Source: Bubalus kerabau
Taxonomy: Eukaryota > Chordata > Mammalia > Artiodactyla > Bovidae
Assembly (NCBI RefSeq): GCF_029407905.1
Contig: NC_073625.1
Span: 167,606,240-167,670,239 of the forward strand
Direction of reading: 5' to 3'
DNA: 64,000 nucleotides
The notes under the pieces were generated by a model that did no database searches, was not told where the DNA came from, and saw nothing but the letters and a program-made list of their open reading frames with translations. The translations under genes were made by a program, and so were the position numbers. Shown here piece by piece: positions 34,401-45,850 of this stretch (within the stretch, counting starts at the first letter, position 1; each line of letters begins with the position of its first letter).

Positions 34401-37400
34401 ATGAAATATAGCTTAAATGAACAGCAGCAATGATCTTTGGGGAAATAATAGCTCGTGAATATAGGTATTCTGGCAATAACCTGTGGAGAGGAAAAAAGAA
34501 ATAGCATAGAGTGAGACGTGGCAGATAAGCAGTATTGATTAGGACCAGGAGTCCCATTGAAAAGGAAGTAAGAACTAAGTTGCAAATAAGTTATGTTTAA
34601 TGAAGCAGAACACTAATATGCAACTTTTGATAGAGGAGAGGGGTAGCAATATACATGGTCAAAATTATATCTGAAATATAGTTTTGGCTGTGTGAGACAC
34701 TGTAGAATTTTCTCATGCTAGGAGATTTGGTGATTTCTTCCCACTTTGGGGAAGAAGTCAGTGCAAGGGCAAATGAATATGTTGACTGACATGTGTATAT
34801 AGTTGTTGTGTTTGTATTGCATATACCTTCACCTTAATCAATGGCCTCATCCCTAATCAATGCACAACAAAACCAACCAGCCAGCTGATAAACCAAAAAA
34901 CCATTCAGGGGCAGTCATCTAATAGACATGAGAAAATAAAAATTTGGGTTGCTTGAATCTCATCTGTAGTTCATTGCTTCTTTACACATAAACTTTGGGA
35001 ATAGGAACATTTTTATGAGTATTTAGAAACGTGGAAATGTTATATTCTGTGTTAAAGTATAAACCTGTATAGTTTCCCCCTCTGCTTCCTCCAACAATGC
35101 ATCATTTCATTTATATTAATAAAATGAGTGCTTCCACTGTTTTGTTCTTTTGCAGACTCTACATGCAAAAATTAGAAGAATTAAGAAAGCCATCCCTGGG
35201 ATGAGTAGCAGTATCCTCTGGTCACCTAAACTGAAGCTCTTCCTTTCCTCCTTCTTCCCTTTTCCAAGTGTGTCTCTCACTTTCCCTTCCTTTGATTGCA
35301 GGAGAAGTCATTTTCTCCATTCTTTCTTCTTCTGGGTATGAAAACGTAAATTCTGAATTACTCCAACTTAGGTAACCCTTAGAATAATTTTTTAAGCAGC
35401 AGGAAACAGGGCTATCTGGCTGCGCAGATAATGATATCAGCTGCTCCCTTCCAAAACAACAGGTGCTTTGGCATAAGAATGTATATCATCATACTGAGAT
35501 GATGACATCAGTTCATACTTCAGCTTAATTATAAACTACCTCCATTAATCCTCAAATAATTAAACATTTTGTGTGGGCTGCAAGGTGAAATGTAAAGTTA
35601 AAGGTCCCTGGATATTTATTAAAAGGTTTTGAAAATGTATTTTCTCTACTCTGCATTTCTTTGCACACCAGCAGAATAAAATTTGAAGTATACTTCAAAA
35701 AGCATTTTTTGCTTCTATCAGAGAAAATAATGAATAAGATAATTAATGAAATATAACATTTTGGATGTTTCTATGAGCTTAAAAACAACACAAGAAATGC
35801 TAATAACTACACAGGCTATATAAGATTAAGAATTAATGGCAAATAGCTTTAATTAAAAGTATTAAATATTTGAACTCATTAATATTAAAGTTTTGCATTT
35901 TCAATAATAAATGCCAAATACTTGCATTTACATTGCATAAAAAACAAATATTCAATCTAGTAGAGTCTGATTGGATCATTAAAATTAGATACACCAGATG
36001 TTTTTGGTAAAAATGAAGTGATGTGTTTTGAAGCAATATTTGGCTCCTTGCTTATATTTTCAATATTTAGAAATTTCAGTTAAAGACTTTTGCTATACTA
36101 TTTATGTCACAAGTCCCAAAATGGACCTATGAAACTTAAAACTTTACTTGATTCAGTAAAGAAATATAATAAATAAGATCACTGTATCCTTTTTAAGTTT
36201 AAAATATGGAGTTGACCTTCTTTAAAACAGTTGTTACCTTCATGAGCCAGATATGTTTCTAAGCAAATTACTTATATGGAATATATCCAAGGGCATAGCC
36301 ATTTATGAATCCATAAATTATGCATTTGTCATTTGTTATTGCTTAAGACTTAGCTGACATCTTTGACATGCATACAAGTGTCCCAGCACTGAGTGATCAC
36401 ATTAACAATTTACTGGAGGTGATTTTTCTGGGGGAGGAGAGAACAGTGGTTTACACAATTGTTTTTATCATAGAAATAGGTATTCCCACAGATTTTAGTT
36501 ATTTATCATACATAACTTTAAAAGTCCATCTTTCTTAGGTTATATGACAATTAACATAAAGTAAATTTTGTAAATTCCCAAATTTTGTGCATCATCATCT
36601 GTTTACCATGAAGACAGCATCACAGCTGTACAAAGTTGGTCTAAAGTGGATTATTTTTTCCATTTTTTAAAATGTAATCAGTTAACAAGACTTTTTCTCT
36701 TGGTAGGCACATAATGATAAATTTATACAGGGAGAGTTTTTAGTCTTTACAAGTAAATCTCAGACTGAAAATTTTCAGTGGATTTAGCTGGAACATTTGG
36801 GTGACCATATGGAGCTCTCCATGGCGCCACGGGACCACGCAGCTATGAAATCTGATCACTATCTCCCCAGTGACAGCTGGGCCTTTACACCATCAGAAAA
36901 TTTTCAGACTTCTAATTTGTCATAACTACCTCCTGTGGAAAGGAAATATGTTATGTAGCCAGATACAAAAACTCTTAGTACCCAGCACTATAAACGGTTA
37001 ATTCCTTAACTGCATTTTGTGACTCACTGATGCAACTCCTACGCCAAAAACATATGGAGTCTTGTTCAGCTAGGGTTCGCCAACTGCTCCACCCATTCAA
37101 AAAGCCATTTCCATGGAAATGTATCCAGAGAAAGATTCTGTCACAGAGCTTAGCATTTTAAATACATTTAACTTTTAGTTGCTCTCAAAAAGTCAGTTAT
37201 GCCACTGAGAGGTTTCATCTGAGTTCTATTGGCCCTATTTGTCTATTTAAGTCTAATGACTCTTTGTTGGAGTAGTTGAATATTATGCTGTGGCTCCCAG
37301 ACCCTGTTTCTTTCTACATAGTGAGCTGAAACTGTTCATCAGCTGTGATTATTTCAATCTATCAATAGCTCACAGGTTTATGAAGTGTCCCACCAGCCAA

Positions 37401-37667
37401 CCAAAGAGATAGAGATATGTTGCTCTCCCCACTTTTGACCACTTAGCTGGAGTTGCTGCTTGAGAATCCCTTTATAACTGTTTCCATCACAGAAAGTGCT
37501 CTGAGAACTCTGTATTTTTTTCTCAACCAAACTACCATTGAAGATTTTAAGAAGTGACTTTAGCTTCTACTGGTCAAATCCTTTTGTTTTGTAGCTTCTT
37601 AAGGTGATCCTATGAATCAATTTTTAAAAAAAGAATCATGTATATTTGGCTTTTTAATAGATGCCCT
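34401..37667. other. Repeat-poor block of about 3.3 kb
   Basis: No BovB, L1 or SINE insertion is visible here, unlike most of the window. Sub-stretches 35390-35680 and 36780-37560 mix AT-rich homeobox-type words (cttaattataaac, ccattaatcc) with GC-richer words (catggcgccacgggaccacg). There is no gene. A splice-acceptor-like ttttgttcttttgcag ends at about 35155 but is unsupported. Confidence 0.4.
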
Positions 37668-37678
37668 ACCACAATCTT

Positions 37679-38804
37679 GCTGGATCATTGAAAAAGCAAG
37701 AGAGTTCCAGAAAAAAAACATCTATTCCTGCTTTATTGACTATTCCAAAGCCTTTGACTATGTGGATCACAATAAACTGTGGAAAATTCTGAAAGAGATG
37801 GGAATATCAGACCACCTGACCTGCCTCTTGAGAAACCTATATGCAGGTCAGGAAGCAACAGTTAGAACTGGGCATGGAACAACAGACTGGTTCCAAATAG
37901 GAAAAGGAGTACATCAAGGCTGTATATTGTCACCCTGTTTATTTAACTTCTATGCAGAGTACATCATGAGAAATGCTGGGCTGGAAGAAGCACAAGCTGG
38001 AATCAAGATAGCTGGGAGAAATATCAATAACCTCAGATATGCAGATGACACCACCCTTATGGCAGAAAGTGAAGAGGAACTCAAAAGCCTCTTGATGAAA
38101 GTGAAAGTGAGAAATTTGGCTTAAAGCTCAACATTCAGAAAACTAAGATCATGGTATCATGTCCCATCACTTCATGGCAAATAGATGGGGAAACAGTGGA
38201 AACAGTGGCTGACTTTATTTTTTGGGCTCCAAAATCACTGCAGATGGTGACTGCAGCTATGAAATTAAAAGATGCTTACTCCTTGGAAGGAAAGTTATGA
38301 CCAACCTAGATAGCCTATTCAAAAGCAGAGACATTACTTTGCCAACAAAGTTCATCTAGTCAAGGCTATGGTTTTTCCTGTGGTCATGTATGGATGTGAG
38401 AGTTGGACTGTGAAGAAGGCTGAGCGTCGAAGAATTGATGCTTTTGAACTGTGGTGTTGGAGAAGACTCTTGAGAGTCCCTTGGACTACAAGGAGATCCA
38501 ACCAGTCCATTCTGAAGGAGATCAGCCCTGGGATTTCTTTGGAAGGAATGATGCTAAAGCTTAAACTCCAGTACTTTGGCCACCTCATGCGAAGAGTTGA
38601 CTCATTGGAAAAGACTCTGATGCTGGGAGGGATTGGGGGCAGGAGGAGAAGGGGACGACAGAGGATGAGATGGCTGGATGACATCACTGACTCGATGGAC
38701 GTGAGTCTGAGTGAACTCCGGGAGTTGGTGATGGACAGGGAGGCCTGGCATGCTTCATGGGGTTGCAAAAAGTCGGACACAACTGAGCGACTGATCTGAT
38801 CTGA
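37679..38804 (+). mobile_element. BovB LINE 3' half, first of a tandem pair
   Basis: It starts at gctggatcattgaaaaagc inside the reverse transcriptase and reaches the 3' end with a ctgatctgatctga tail. The 170-residue open frame 37612-38124 includes FIDYSKAFDYVDHNKLWKIL, and the catalytic YADD lies at 38038-38049. A 142-143 residue frame (38368-38799) covers the C-terminus. One frameshift near 38106 and a small gap near 38221 separate them. The product is truncated and lacks the endonuclease. Confidence 0.95.
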
Positions 38805-39341
38805 CTCTTTGGAAGGAAAGTTATGACCAACCTAGACAGCATATTAAAAAGCAGAGACATTACTTTGTCAACAAAGGTCCGTCTAGTCAAGGCTATGGTT
38901 TTTCCAGTAGTCATGTATGGATGTGAGAGTTGGACTGTAAAGAAGACTTAGCACAGAAGAATTGATGGTTTTGAACTGTGGTGTTGGAGAAGACTCTTGA
39001 GAGTTCCTTGGACTGCAAGGAGATCCAACCAGTCCATCCTAAAAGAGATCAGTCCTGGGTGTTCTTTGAAAGGACTGAAGTTAAAACTGAAACTCCAATA
39101 CTTTGGCCACCTGATGTGAGGAGCTGACTCATTTGAAAAGACCCTGATGTTGGAAAAGATTGGAAACAGGAGGAGAAGGGGACGACAGAGGATGAGATGG
39201 TTGGATGGCATCACCGACTCAATGGACATGAGTTTGGGTAAACTCCGGGAGTTGGTGATAGACAGGGAGGTCTGGCGTGCTGTGGTACATGGGGTCGCAA
39301 AGAGTTGGACAGGACTGAGCGACTGAACTGAACTGAACTGA
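38805..39341 (+). mobile_element. BovB LINE 3' end, second of a tandem pair
   Basis: It starts directly after the first tail at ctctttggaaggaaagttat and runs to a ctgaactgaactgaa tail. It is more diverged than its neighbour. accacaatctt (37668-37678) before the first copy and accatactctt (39342-39352) after this one match at 9 of 11 bases and may be one target duplication around both. Confidence 0.93.
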
Positions 39342-39352
39342 ACCATACTCTT

Positions 39353-39374
39353 TGGGCTTCCCCGATGGCTCAGT
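39353..39374 (+). mobile_element. Bov-tA SINE head, split by BovB
   Basis: tgggcttccccgatggctca is the first ~20 bases of a Bov-tA; the rest resumes at 39737. Confidence 0.88.
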
Positions 39375-39736
39375 TGGAGAAGACTCTTGAGAGTCCCTTG
39401 GAGTGCAAGGAGATCCAACCAGTCCATTCTGAAGGAGATCAGCCCTAGGATTTCTTTGGAAGGAATGATGCTAAAGCTGAAACTCCAGTACTTTGGCCAC
39501 CTCATGCGAAGAGTTGACTCATTGGAAAAGACTCTGATGCTGGGAGGGATTGGGGGCAGGAGGAGAAGGGGACGACAGAGGATGAGATGGCTGGATGGCA
39601 TCACTGACTCGATGGACGTGAGTCTGAGTGAACTCCGGGAGTTTGTGATGGACAGGGAGGCCTGGCGTGCTGCAATTCATGGGGTCACAAAGAGTCGGAC
39701 ACAACTGATCGACTGATCTGATCCGATCTGATCTAA
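39375..39736 (+). mobile_element. Young BovB 3' end inserted in a Bov-tA
   Basis: atggctcagt at 39365-39374 and 39737-39746 bounds a 362-base BovB 3' end with a ctgatctgatccgatctgat tail. The frame is still open over 109 residues (39387-39716). It must be younger than the Bov-tA it interrupts. Confidence 0.95.
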
Positions 39737-39940
39737 ATGGCTCAGTGGGTAAAGAGTTTACCTGCAGTGCAGGCAATGCAGGAGACTCAGGTTCTATCCC
39801 TGGGTCAGGAAGATCCCTTGGAGGAGGAAACAGCAACCCACTCCAGTATTCTTGCCAGGGAAATCCCATGGATGTAGGAGCCTAGTAGGCTACGTCCATG
39901 TGGTCACAAAGAGCTGGATACCACAGCACTTAGCACACAT
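39737..39940 (+). mobile_element. Bov-tA SINE, remainder
   Basis: It continues from the target duplication through gtaaagagtttacctgcagt, body and tail. A small internal duplication (cagtgcaggcaatgcaggag) lies in the head. Confidence 0.93.
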
Positions 39941-40112
39941 CACAATCTCTAATTCAATACAATGAAGAAAGATCTTGTGGTGGCCTTTCTTTCATCCTCC
40001 TGTTTAACCATCCTTACATTAGGAATGCAGAGATTAGGACTCTGGTTTAAGTTTATGACTCGGTGCTCCATATCTTTTGTAACCTAAAAGTCCAAAATCT
40101 ATCTATGTCAAT

Positions 40113-40392
40113 TTCATAGAACAGCTCACATAATAACAATAGCTCACATCTATTCAGCATTTACTGTGTGTTTGGCACTATTCTAAACACTTTACATGGA
40201 CAAACTCATTTATGCTCAAAAACATTCCTGTGAGATTGACACAGTCATCATCATGTTCATATTAGAGATGAATAAGTCAAGGTACCATCTAACTAAGGTC
40301 ACACAACTTACAAGTGTCCGATTCAGAATTTGAAGCCAGGTTGTCTGGTTTGCCTGCCAGTGCTGTTATCATTACACCATGCTAAGTCTCAA
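40113..40392 (-). mobile_element. MIR SINE, near full length
   Basis: On the plus strand tattcagcatttactgtgtg, ctaaacactttacatgg, aaggtcacacaacttaca and cattacaccatgctaa follow the reverse complement of MIR from tail to tRNA-like head. Confidence 0.9.
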
Positions 40393-41094
40393 ACTAGGAA
40401 AATGGGGATTTATCTTGGCACTGAGATGAACAGAAAACAAGGATGAATTTTAGTAGTTCTGCGACTTTGAACCTGTCAGTAATGCCTAACGCGGCTCCCG
40501 ACATCAATCTGTGATGCTGGCAATGGCACCTGCTCTGGGCCTCTGTTCCCTTATTTTAAAGGTAAACAAGATGAGACTAGTTCTTTCTTTTGCAGCAATA
40601 AAATGCTAAGGTATAGGTTCTCTGTGGGTGACTATAGTTCATAAGTATTCATATAGTGCTGGTTACTTTAATAAATACTATTTATCTTAATACTTTTAGT
40701 TTTAGTATTGTTGGTATTAGAACTCTGTATGCAGCTTTTTAATCCATCCAGCACTTTGCTTTCTATTATTCTTCAGTACTCTATTCTTCAGCAATTTTCT
40801 TCATGTCCTGCATCAAAATCAAAGTCAAGCAAAATATTGCTTTTATTTAAACGCATCTACTCTTCTCATATTCCAAACCACTTTTTCTTATTTATTTATC
40901 CATGTCAATCTCTGTTTTCTGACCTCAGCTAATTCGTTCTTCACGCCAATCATAATATCCTAATGGTATACATTAGCCATTCTCTACTTCCTTTCTTCAA
41001 GTGACCATTACATTCTACTCATGAAGTACTAAATCAGGGTTGAGTGAAGTCACTCCAGGTACTTCAGCTCAACATCAGCACTGCCTTTAAACTG
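40393..41094. other. No recognised feature
   Basis: About 700 bases. A worn MIR-like patch may lie at 40470-40560. The 74-residue frame at 40708-40932 shows no known content. Confidence 0.45.
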
Positions 41095-41170
41095 AACTCT
41101 ATTGTTGCACAATGGATAGTGCTTTGGACTTCTAAATTGCACTCTGGACATCCCATGTAATTTTTCCATC
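41095..41170 (+). pseudogene. tRNA-Arg(UCU)-like fragment, 5' half
   Basis: cacaatggatagtgctttgg followed by acttctaa matches the D-arm and anticodon arm of tRNA-Arg-UCU. D-stem gcac (41107-41110) pairs fully with gtgc (41119-41122), the D-loop aatggata is typical, and the anticodon tct sits in a ctTCTaa loop at 41129-41135. The acceptor stem is poor, an extra base or two lies before the D-arm, and no clear anticodon 3' strand or T-arm follows. It looks like a decayed tRNA gene or a tRNA-derived insertion, not a working gene. No SINE head I know has this sequence. Confidence 0.5.
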
Positions 41171-41199
41171 AGTAGAAAATACTCAGCTTGCCAGCTTTA

Positions 41200-41345
41200 A
41201 CTAATTCTTCCAAAATGTCCACTTTCAACTAACGATAGGATTAAAGCATATCTACAAAATACTTGCACTTCAATTCCTAGATTTTTGATTAATAACTAGG
41301 GACTGTAGGCCAGCCAAGTGGACACATGAAAAAGACTATCACAGT
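41200..41345 (-). mobile_element. ERV-L 3' LTR (MLT2-type), partial
   Basis: Minus strand: the LTR begins TGTGATAGTC, then catgtgtccacttggctggc, the characteristic MLT2 start. It is preceded (right side) by a purine-rich acaaggggtggac, as expected of a polypurine tract. Homology fades to the left of about 41200. Confidence 0.75.
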
Positions 41346-42279
41346 CCACCCCTTGTCAAGGCACTTATCTCCTTGGAACATATCTCATTAAGTCTTAGTC
41401 CACAAATAAATACAATAACAAAATCATATTTCTTCTGAACATGATAAAATATCTTGGGAACAACAAAAACAAACTAATCATTTTTCTTAAAAGGGGATGA
41501 AAAGTCCTTGGGTGATGTTCACTCTTTTCCTTTGATTTCCTGAAGTTTAAATACTATAAGATAAAGTTAACTTTTACTAATAAATTTTGTTAGATGATAA
41601 TGGGATAATAGATGGAAGAAAATAAAAATGTTTAAGATATATAGAAAATATTCATAACAAATTGAGGATGAAATATTCATGATTATAATCTTGTTCCACA
41701 GTGATCATGTGGCCAGAGCTAGTATTTATAAATATCATCTTCAATTACCCACTCTATATTTCCTTTGCCCTCAGTGGTCACAGATCATTACTTATGACCT
41801 ATGTAGGTCATATAGGCACGACATATTCCATGACTTTATTCCTGAAGGGTTGGAGCCATTAACAGTTCTTCCTGAATTGGGTTTCCATAGTTTTCTATTG
41901 ACTTTACAAAAGATAGTAGAACTAAGAGATGCCTTAAAGGATCTTTCATATTCCAGACATACTCTTCCTTAACTCCATTGTGTAGTAGAAAACAAATTTA
42001 CCTTATATACAAGCTAACACAGAAATCCACTTCTTTGTTGTTTCAGAGGCATGAGGAGCCCAAAGTGACCTTCTGCTGCTCTTAATTTTCAATTCAGTGA
42101 AATCATCATTATGTCTCCAAGTAAAAGCTATTTTCCCTTTTGAACTAAGAATCCTAGACTAGAATCGTAGAATATACGATTATGGATACAGGAAGCAAAC
42201 ATTTTTGCCAGTGAATCACTTTGTGTAATACTGAATGACATTACTCCCATTTACACTCTTTGATGTTGGACCTGGGATT
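41346..42279 (-). mobile_element. ERV-L internal region, 3' part, degraded
   Basis: Lies between the 3' LTR and recognisable integrase sequence. I see no specific gene in it. Assignment is by position. Confidence 0.4.
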
Positions 42280-43189
42280 GCTGGGTATAGGAGAAAGAAC
42301 ATCAAATTCTGGATGCTGATTAACAGTATATGCAGCATTCTGGAGCTTGTCTAAGTCCCCAAGATATTGCACAATAACAGAGTCTTCAAAGCTATTCCAT
42401 TTTTCTGGCCAGCCAACTGCTTCAAGATGATGGGGAACAGGGTAAGCCCAAAGAATTCCATGAGCATGGGCCTAATGATGTACTTCATTTGTAGGAAATT
42501 GAGTTCCCTGATCAGAAACAATGATATGTGAAATAACATGATTATGAAGGATAGGACATTCTCTAAGTCCATGGATGGTAGTTTTGGCAGAAGCATTATT
42601 TCCATGCAAGGCAAATCAATATTTAGAACATATCATTTTTAGTAGACTAAAAAAGTACTGATTCTTTTATGATGGACATATTTCAATGTAGTTAACCTAT
42701 CACCAGGTAGCTGGCTGATCACACCAAGGTATGATGTCATATCAAGTACTCAGTATTGGTGTCTAATGAATGCTAGCTGACTGAACTCTGAACAATAACT
42801 GTATCCAGGTCACTTCTGTGAGAGGAAGTTTATGTTGCTAAGCCTATGCATAATCTCTATCCCTGAAACCATGGTTACTCTGTTCACAAGCCCATTCAGC
42901 AATGAGAAGAGCAGCTAGGGTAAGAGATTCATTGGTATCCACAGCCAAAGTCATCCTTTGTGATTATTAAATATCTTGCTTTGCTGAGGTCACCGTTTGG
43001 TAAACATTCACATAGGACATAAATATCTTCATACTCTTTGACCATTCAAAAAATTCTATTCATTTATCTCCCTGCCAAACCTCCTTAACACCAGATTCTA
43101 AATTGTGTTCCTTCCCTACTACCTGATTATTCAGCCAGACTGTTGGCCAAAATACCATGAGTCAGTATGGGCTCTTGCTACACTTAAAT
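42280..43189 (-). pseudogene. ERV-L pol remnant (RNase H to integrase)
   Basis: Minus-strand translation in shifting frames gives RNase H-type and then integrase-type wording: a DQPATW box at about 42700-42720 and, in the open piece 42351-42614, LPSMDLENVL and LNFLQMKY, where the functional enzyme has its catalytic core. In ERV-L elements pol copies and integrates the viral genome. This copy has many stops and shifts and is long dead. The family is class III endogenous retrovirus (ERV-L), without envelope gene. The remaining pol and gag lie further right, interrupted by an MLT1 LTR. Confidence 0.7.
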
Positions 43190-43650
43190 AATAAAACTTT
43201 ATTATCTTACAGTACTGTAGGGCAAAAGCCTGGTACTGTCTCAACAGGCTAAAATAGAGATTTTTAGGCCTGAATTCTTTTCTGTAGTCTCTGGATAGGA
43301 TTTGTTTCCTTGCCTTTCCAGTTTCTGGAGATTGCTTGCATTCTTAAATGATAGACTTTTCCTTCTATCTTCAAAGCTATCAAAGGTGAATCAAGTCCTT
43401 ATCATATCCCTCACATGGCATCACTCTGACCTCTTCCACAGTCACATCTCCCTCTGACTCTTTTCTCTCTCTTTTCTTCACTTTGAAGGATCCTTGTGTT
43501 TATATTGGGCCCACTCAAGGTAATCTCTTTATCTCAAGGTACCTAATCTTAAGGTCACACTTGCAGAGTCCTCTTTTCCAAATAAGGTACCATATTTATA
43601 GCTTCCAGAAACTACAGTGTATACATTTTGGAGACTTACTATTTTATGAT
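43190..43650 (-). mobile_element. MLT1-type MaLR LTR nested in the ERV-L
   Basis: On the plus strand aactttattatcttacagta, ttgtttccttgcctttccag, ttgtgtttatattgggccca and aggtaatctctttatctcaa follow the reverse complement of an MLT1 LTR. The ERV-L continues on both sides. Confidence 0.7.
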
Positions 43651-45064
43651 CACAGTTTATCCTTTGTACCTCAAAGATTGAAATCCATACTATGTACAAA
43701 ATATATTCACTCTGTTCCAAGGTCCACAATATCCCAACCCACTATAAGCATCGATTCAAAGTTCAACATCTCATCTAACTATCATCTGCATAAAAGCCCC
43801 CAAACTGATCATCATTGAAATCATATAAATTAGGTATAAGTATAATGAATCCTGGTGCAAAATTTTCTCCAGTTTTGAACTCATGAAACTAGAAAATTAT
43901 CTGTTCCCAAAAGACAGTAGTAGGACTGTCTATAGTAGTGATAGACACTTCATCTCAAAAAGGGAGAGAAGAAAACAAAAACTGAGTCACTGATCCCAAA
44001 TAATTTCAAAATCCAGCCAGGCAAACACTATCAGGTTTAAGATTCTGGAAACAGTGGGTCCACCTTCCAGCTCTGCAGTCTGAATTTGAGGTTCCACCCT
44101 CTTGTCTTGCGGTTCTACCTCCTGAGTTATTTTTTTTTTCTTTTTTTTTTTTATAAAATGATATCATATGTATGCTGCTGAGCAGTAATATCAACCTGTT
44201 TCCTCCCTGGAGAGTTTTGCAGATCAGAAAGCTTTCTTTGTCCTTTTTGTTGTTGTTGTTCATTTCAGTTCAAGCTGGTGCTGTTTTCCTTGGTATAACA
44301 TTCTCAAGAACCTTGTGGGTTTCCTGTATATATCATGGAGATTGACTCCAGTAGATAAAGGTCTCTCCCATAAATCTTTCCTAGAAAATCTCATGTCTAT
44401 TTTTTGGCTTCTTCCTAGCTGACTGAGGGGATTGATGAGTCACATACCTTATCTCTACAGAGAGCATTTGTGTCATTGAATGCTCCGACATTTTTATCTT
44501 CTTGAGACTTTAGCTAAAGATTATATAACTACACTTATTTTTTTTTCTCCAGAGTCTGCTTTTCTGATGGGGAATATCTTAATTTTATGATCTTTTGCAA
44601 TTTGGATAGGCTGAAAAATTTCCAAATCACCAGGTTCTTGTTCCTCTGTGATTAATATTACTTTTCTCAAATTATCTCTTTCCTCTTGCATTTTACTGTA
44701 TACAGCAAGAAAAAACACGACACAAGCTCCACATTTTGCTTGGAGACCTCAGCTAAATGTCAAATTTCACTGTTTCCAAATTATTTTTTCCATATGACTT
44801 CAAAACATAATTCTGCCACTAAACAATAAGAATTTCCCCTTTCTTTGGTTTTTAGTATCATATTCCTCATTTCTTCTTGAGTCCTCACCAGCAACACTGT
44901 TAACATCCATATAGTTACTAAAAGTTTCTTCATCACAATTTAGGTATTGCAAAGATAATTTAGGTTTTCTCTTCAGTGGTCCTCATTTCCTTCTGAGTTC
45001 TTAATAGTAAACTTCACAATATACCTATGTTTCTACTAAGTATGTTCAAGTAATTTACATGGGT
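43651..45064 (-). pseudogene. ERV-L gag-side internal region, degraded
   Basis: The minus strand matches the ERV-L 5' internal region in order: a gaagaaatgaggaatatgat block at about 44878, a gtaaaatgcaagaggaaag block at 44690 and an acctggtgatttggaa block at 44620. Only short open pieces remain (44521-44718, 65 residues). The part 43650-44290 is assigned with less confidence; it contains a T-run at 44130-44152. Confidence 0.55.
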
Positions 45065-45597
45065 AATTTTTTATTTTTACTTTTTTTAAAAATTTTATTT
45101 TATTTTTAAACTTTACAATATTGTATTAGTTTTGCCAAATATCGAAATGAATCCGCCACAGGTATACATGTGTTCCCCATCCTGAACCCTCCTCCCTCCT
45201 CCCTCCGCATACCATCCCTCTGGGTCGTCCCAGTGCACCAGCCCCAAGCATCCAGTATCGTGCATCGAACCTGGACTGGCAACTCGTTTCATACATGATA
45301 TTTTACATGTTTCAATGCCATTCTCCCAAATCTTCCCACCCTCTCCCTCTCCCACAGAGTCCATAAGACTGTTCCATACATCAGTGTCTCTTTTGCTGTC
45401 TCGTACACAGGGTTATTGTTACCATCTTTCTAAATTCCATATATATGCATTAGTATACTGTATTGGTGTTTTTCTTTCTGGCTTACTTCACTCTGTATAA
45501 TAGGCTCCAGTTTCATCCACCTCATTAGAACTGATTCAAATGTATTCTTTTTAATGGCTGAGTAATACTCCATTGTGTATATGTACCATAGCTTTCT
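45065..45597 (-). mobile_element. Ruminant L1, 5'-truncated, nested in the ERV-L
   Basis: T-rich tail, then 3'UTR (attgtattagttttgccaaa) and the last ORF2 codons up to atgtaccatagctttct. It is nearly identical to the L1 at 27692 but shorter. Its 5' edge abuts the left arm of a long inverted repeat. Confidence 0.93.
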
Positions 45598-45773
45598 GTG
45601 AGAAGAGGCTTGGAGAATTTTGAAGAATGTAATTTTTAAATATAAATTAGCTTCTAATTAAAAAAGTAAAAGTATTTTTGCTTTTTTTATTTTTTAAAAT
45701 TTATTTATTTTAATTAGAAGCTAATTTATTTCTAAAAATTACATTCTTCAAAATTCTCCAAGCCTCTTCTCAC
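45598..45773. repeat. 63-bp inverted repeat with 50-bp loop
   Basis: Arms 45598-45660 (gtgagaagaggcttggagaa...) and 45711-45773 (...ttctccaagcctcttctcac) are reverse complements at 61 of 63 positions. The outer part is ERV-L sequence, in its native orientation in the right arm. The inner ends (aaattagcttctaatta and taattagaagctaattt) and the A/T-rich loop look like an L1 3' terminus with its A-tail. Confidence 0.95.
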
Positions 45774-45850
45774 TGCCTAATTCCAAAGCCACTTTTACAT
45801 TTTTAGGTGCTTGTTATAGCAGTTCTGTACTCCCTAGATACTGAAATCTG
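45774..45850 (-). mobile_element. ERV-L start of internal region after the 5' LTR
   Basis: Minus strand: gatttcagtatctagggagt, then actgctataacaagcaccta and gtggctttggaattaggca, the first bases of the ERV-L interior next to the LTR, where the primer-binding site lies. Confidence 0.65.

Noticed and set aside
35139..35341. Splice-acceptor-like tract followed by an open frame
   Set aside because: A pyrimidine tract with CAG is common by chance. No donor site, codon bias or known protein supports an exon.
38948..39604. 218-residue minus-strand open frame
   Set aside because: It lies antisense to two plus-strand BovB 3' ends and has only the S/P/R-rich look of their complement, which recurs over every BovB end in the window.
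45065..45850. Transposon terminal inverted repeats
   Set aside because: The 63-bp arms enclose only 50 A/T-rich bases, have no transposase and contain ERV-L and L1 sequence, so they are an inverted duplication, not a DNA transposon.
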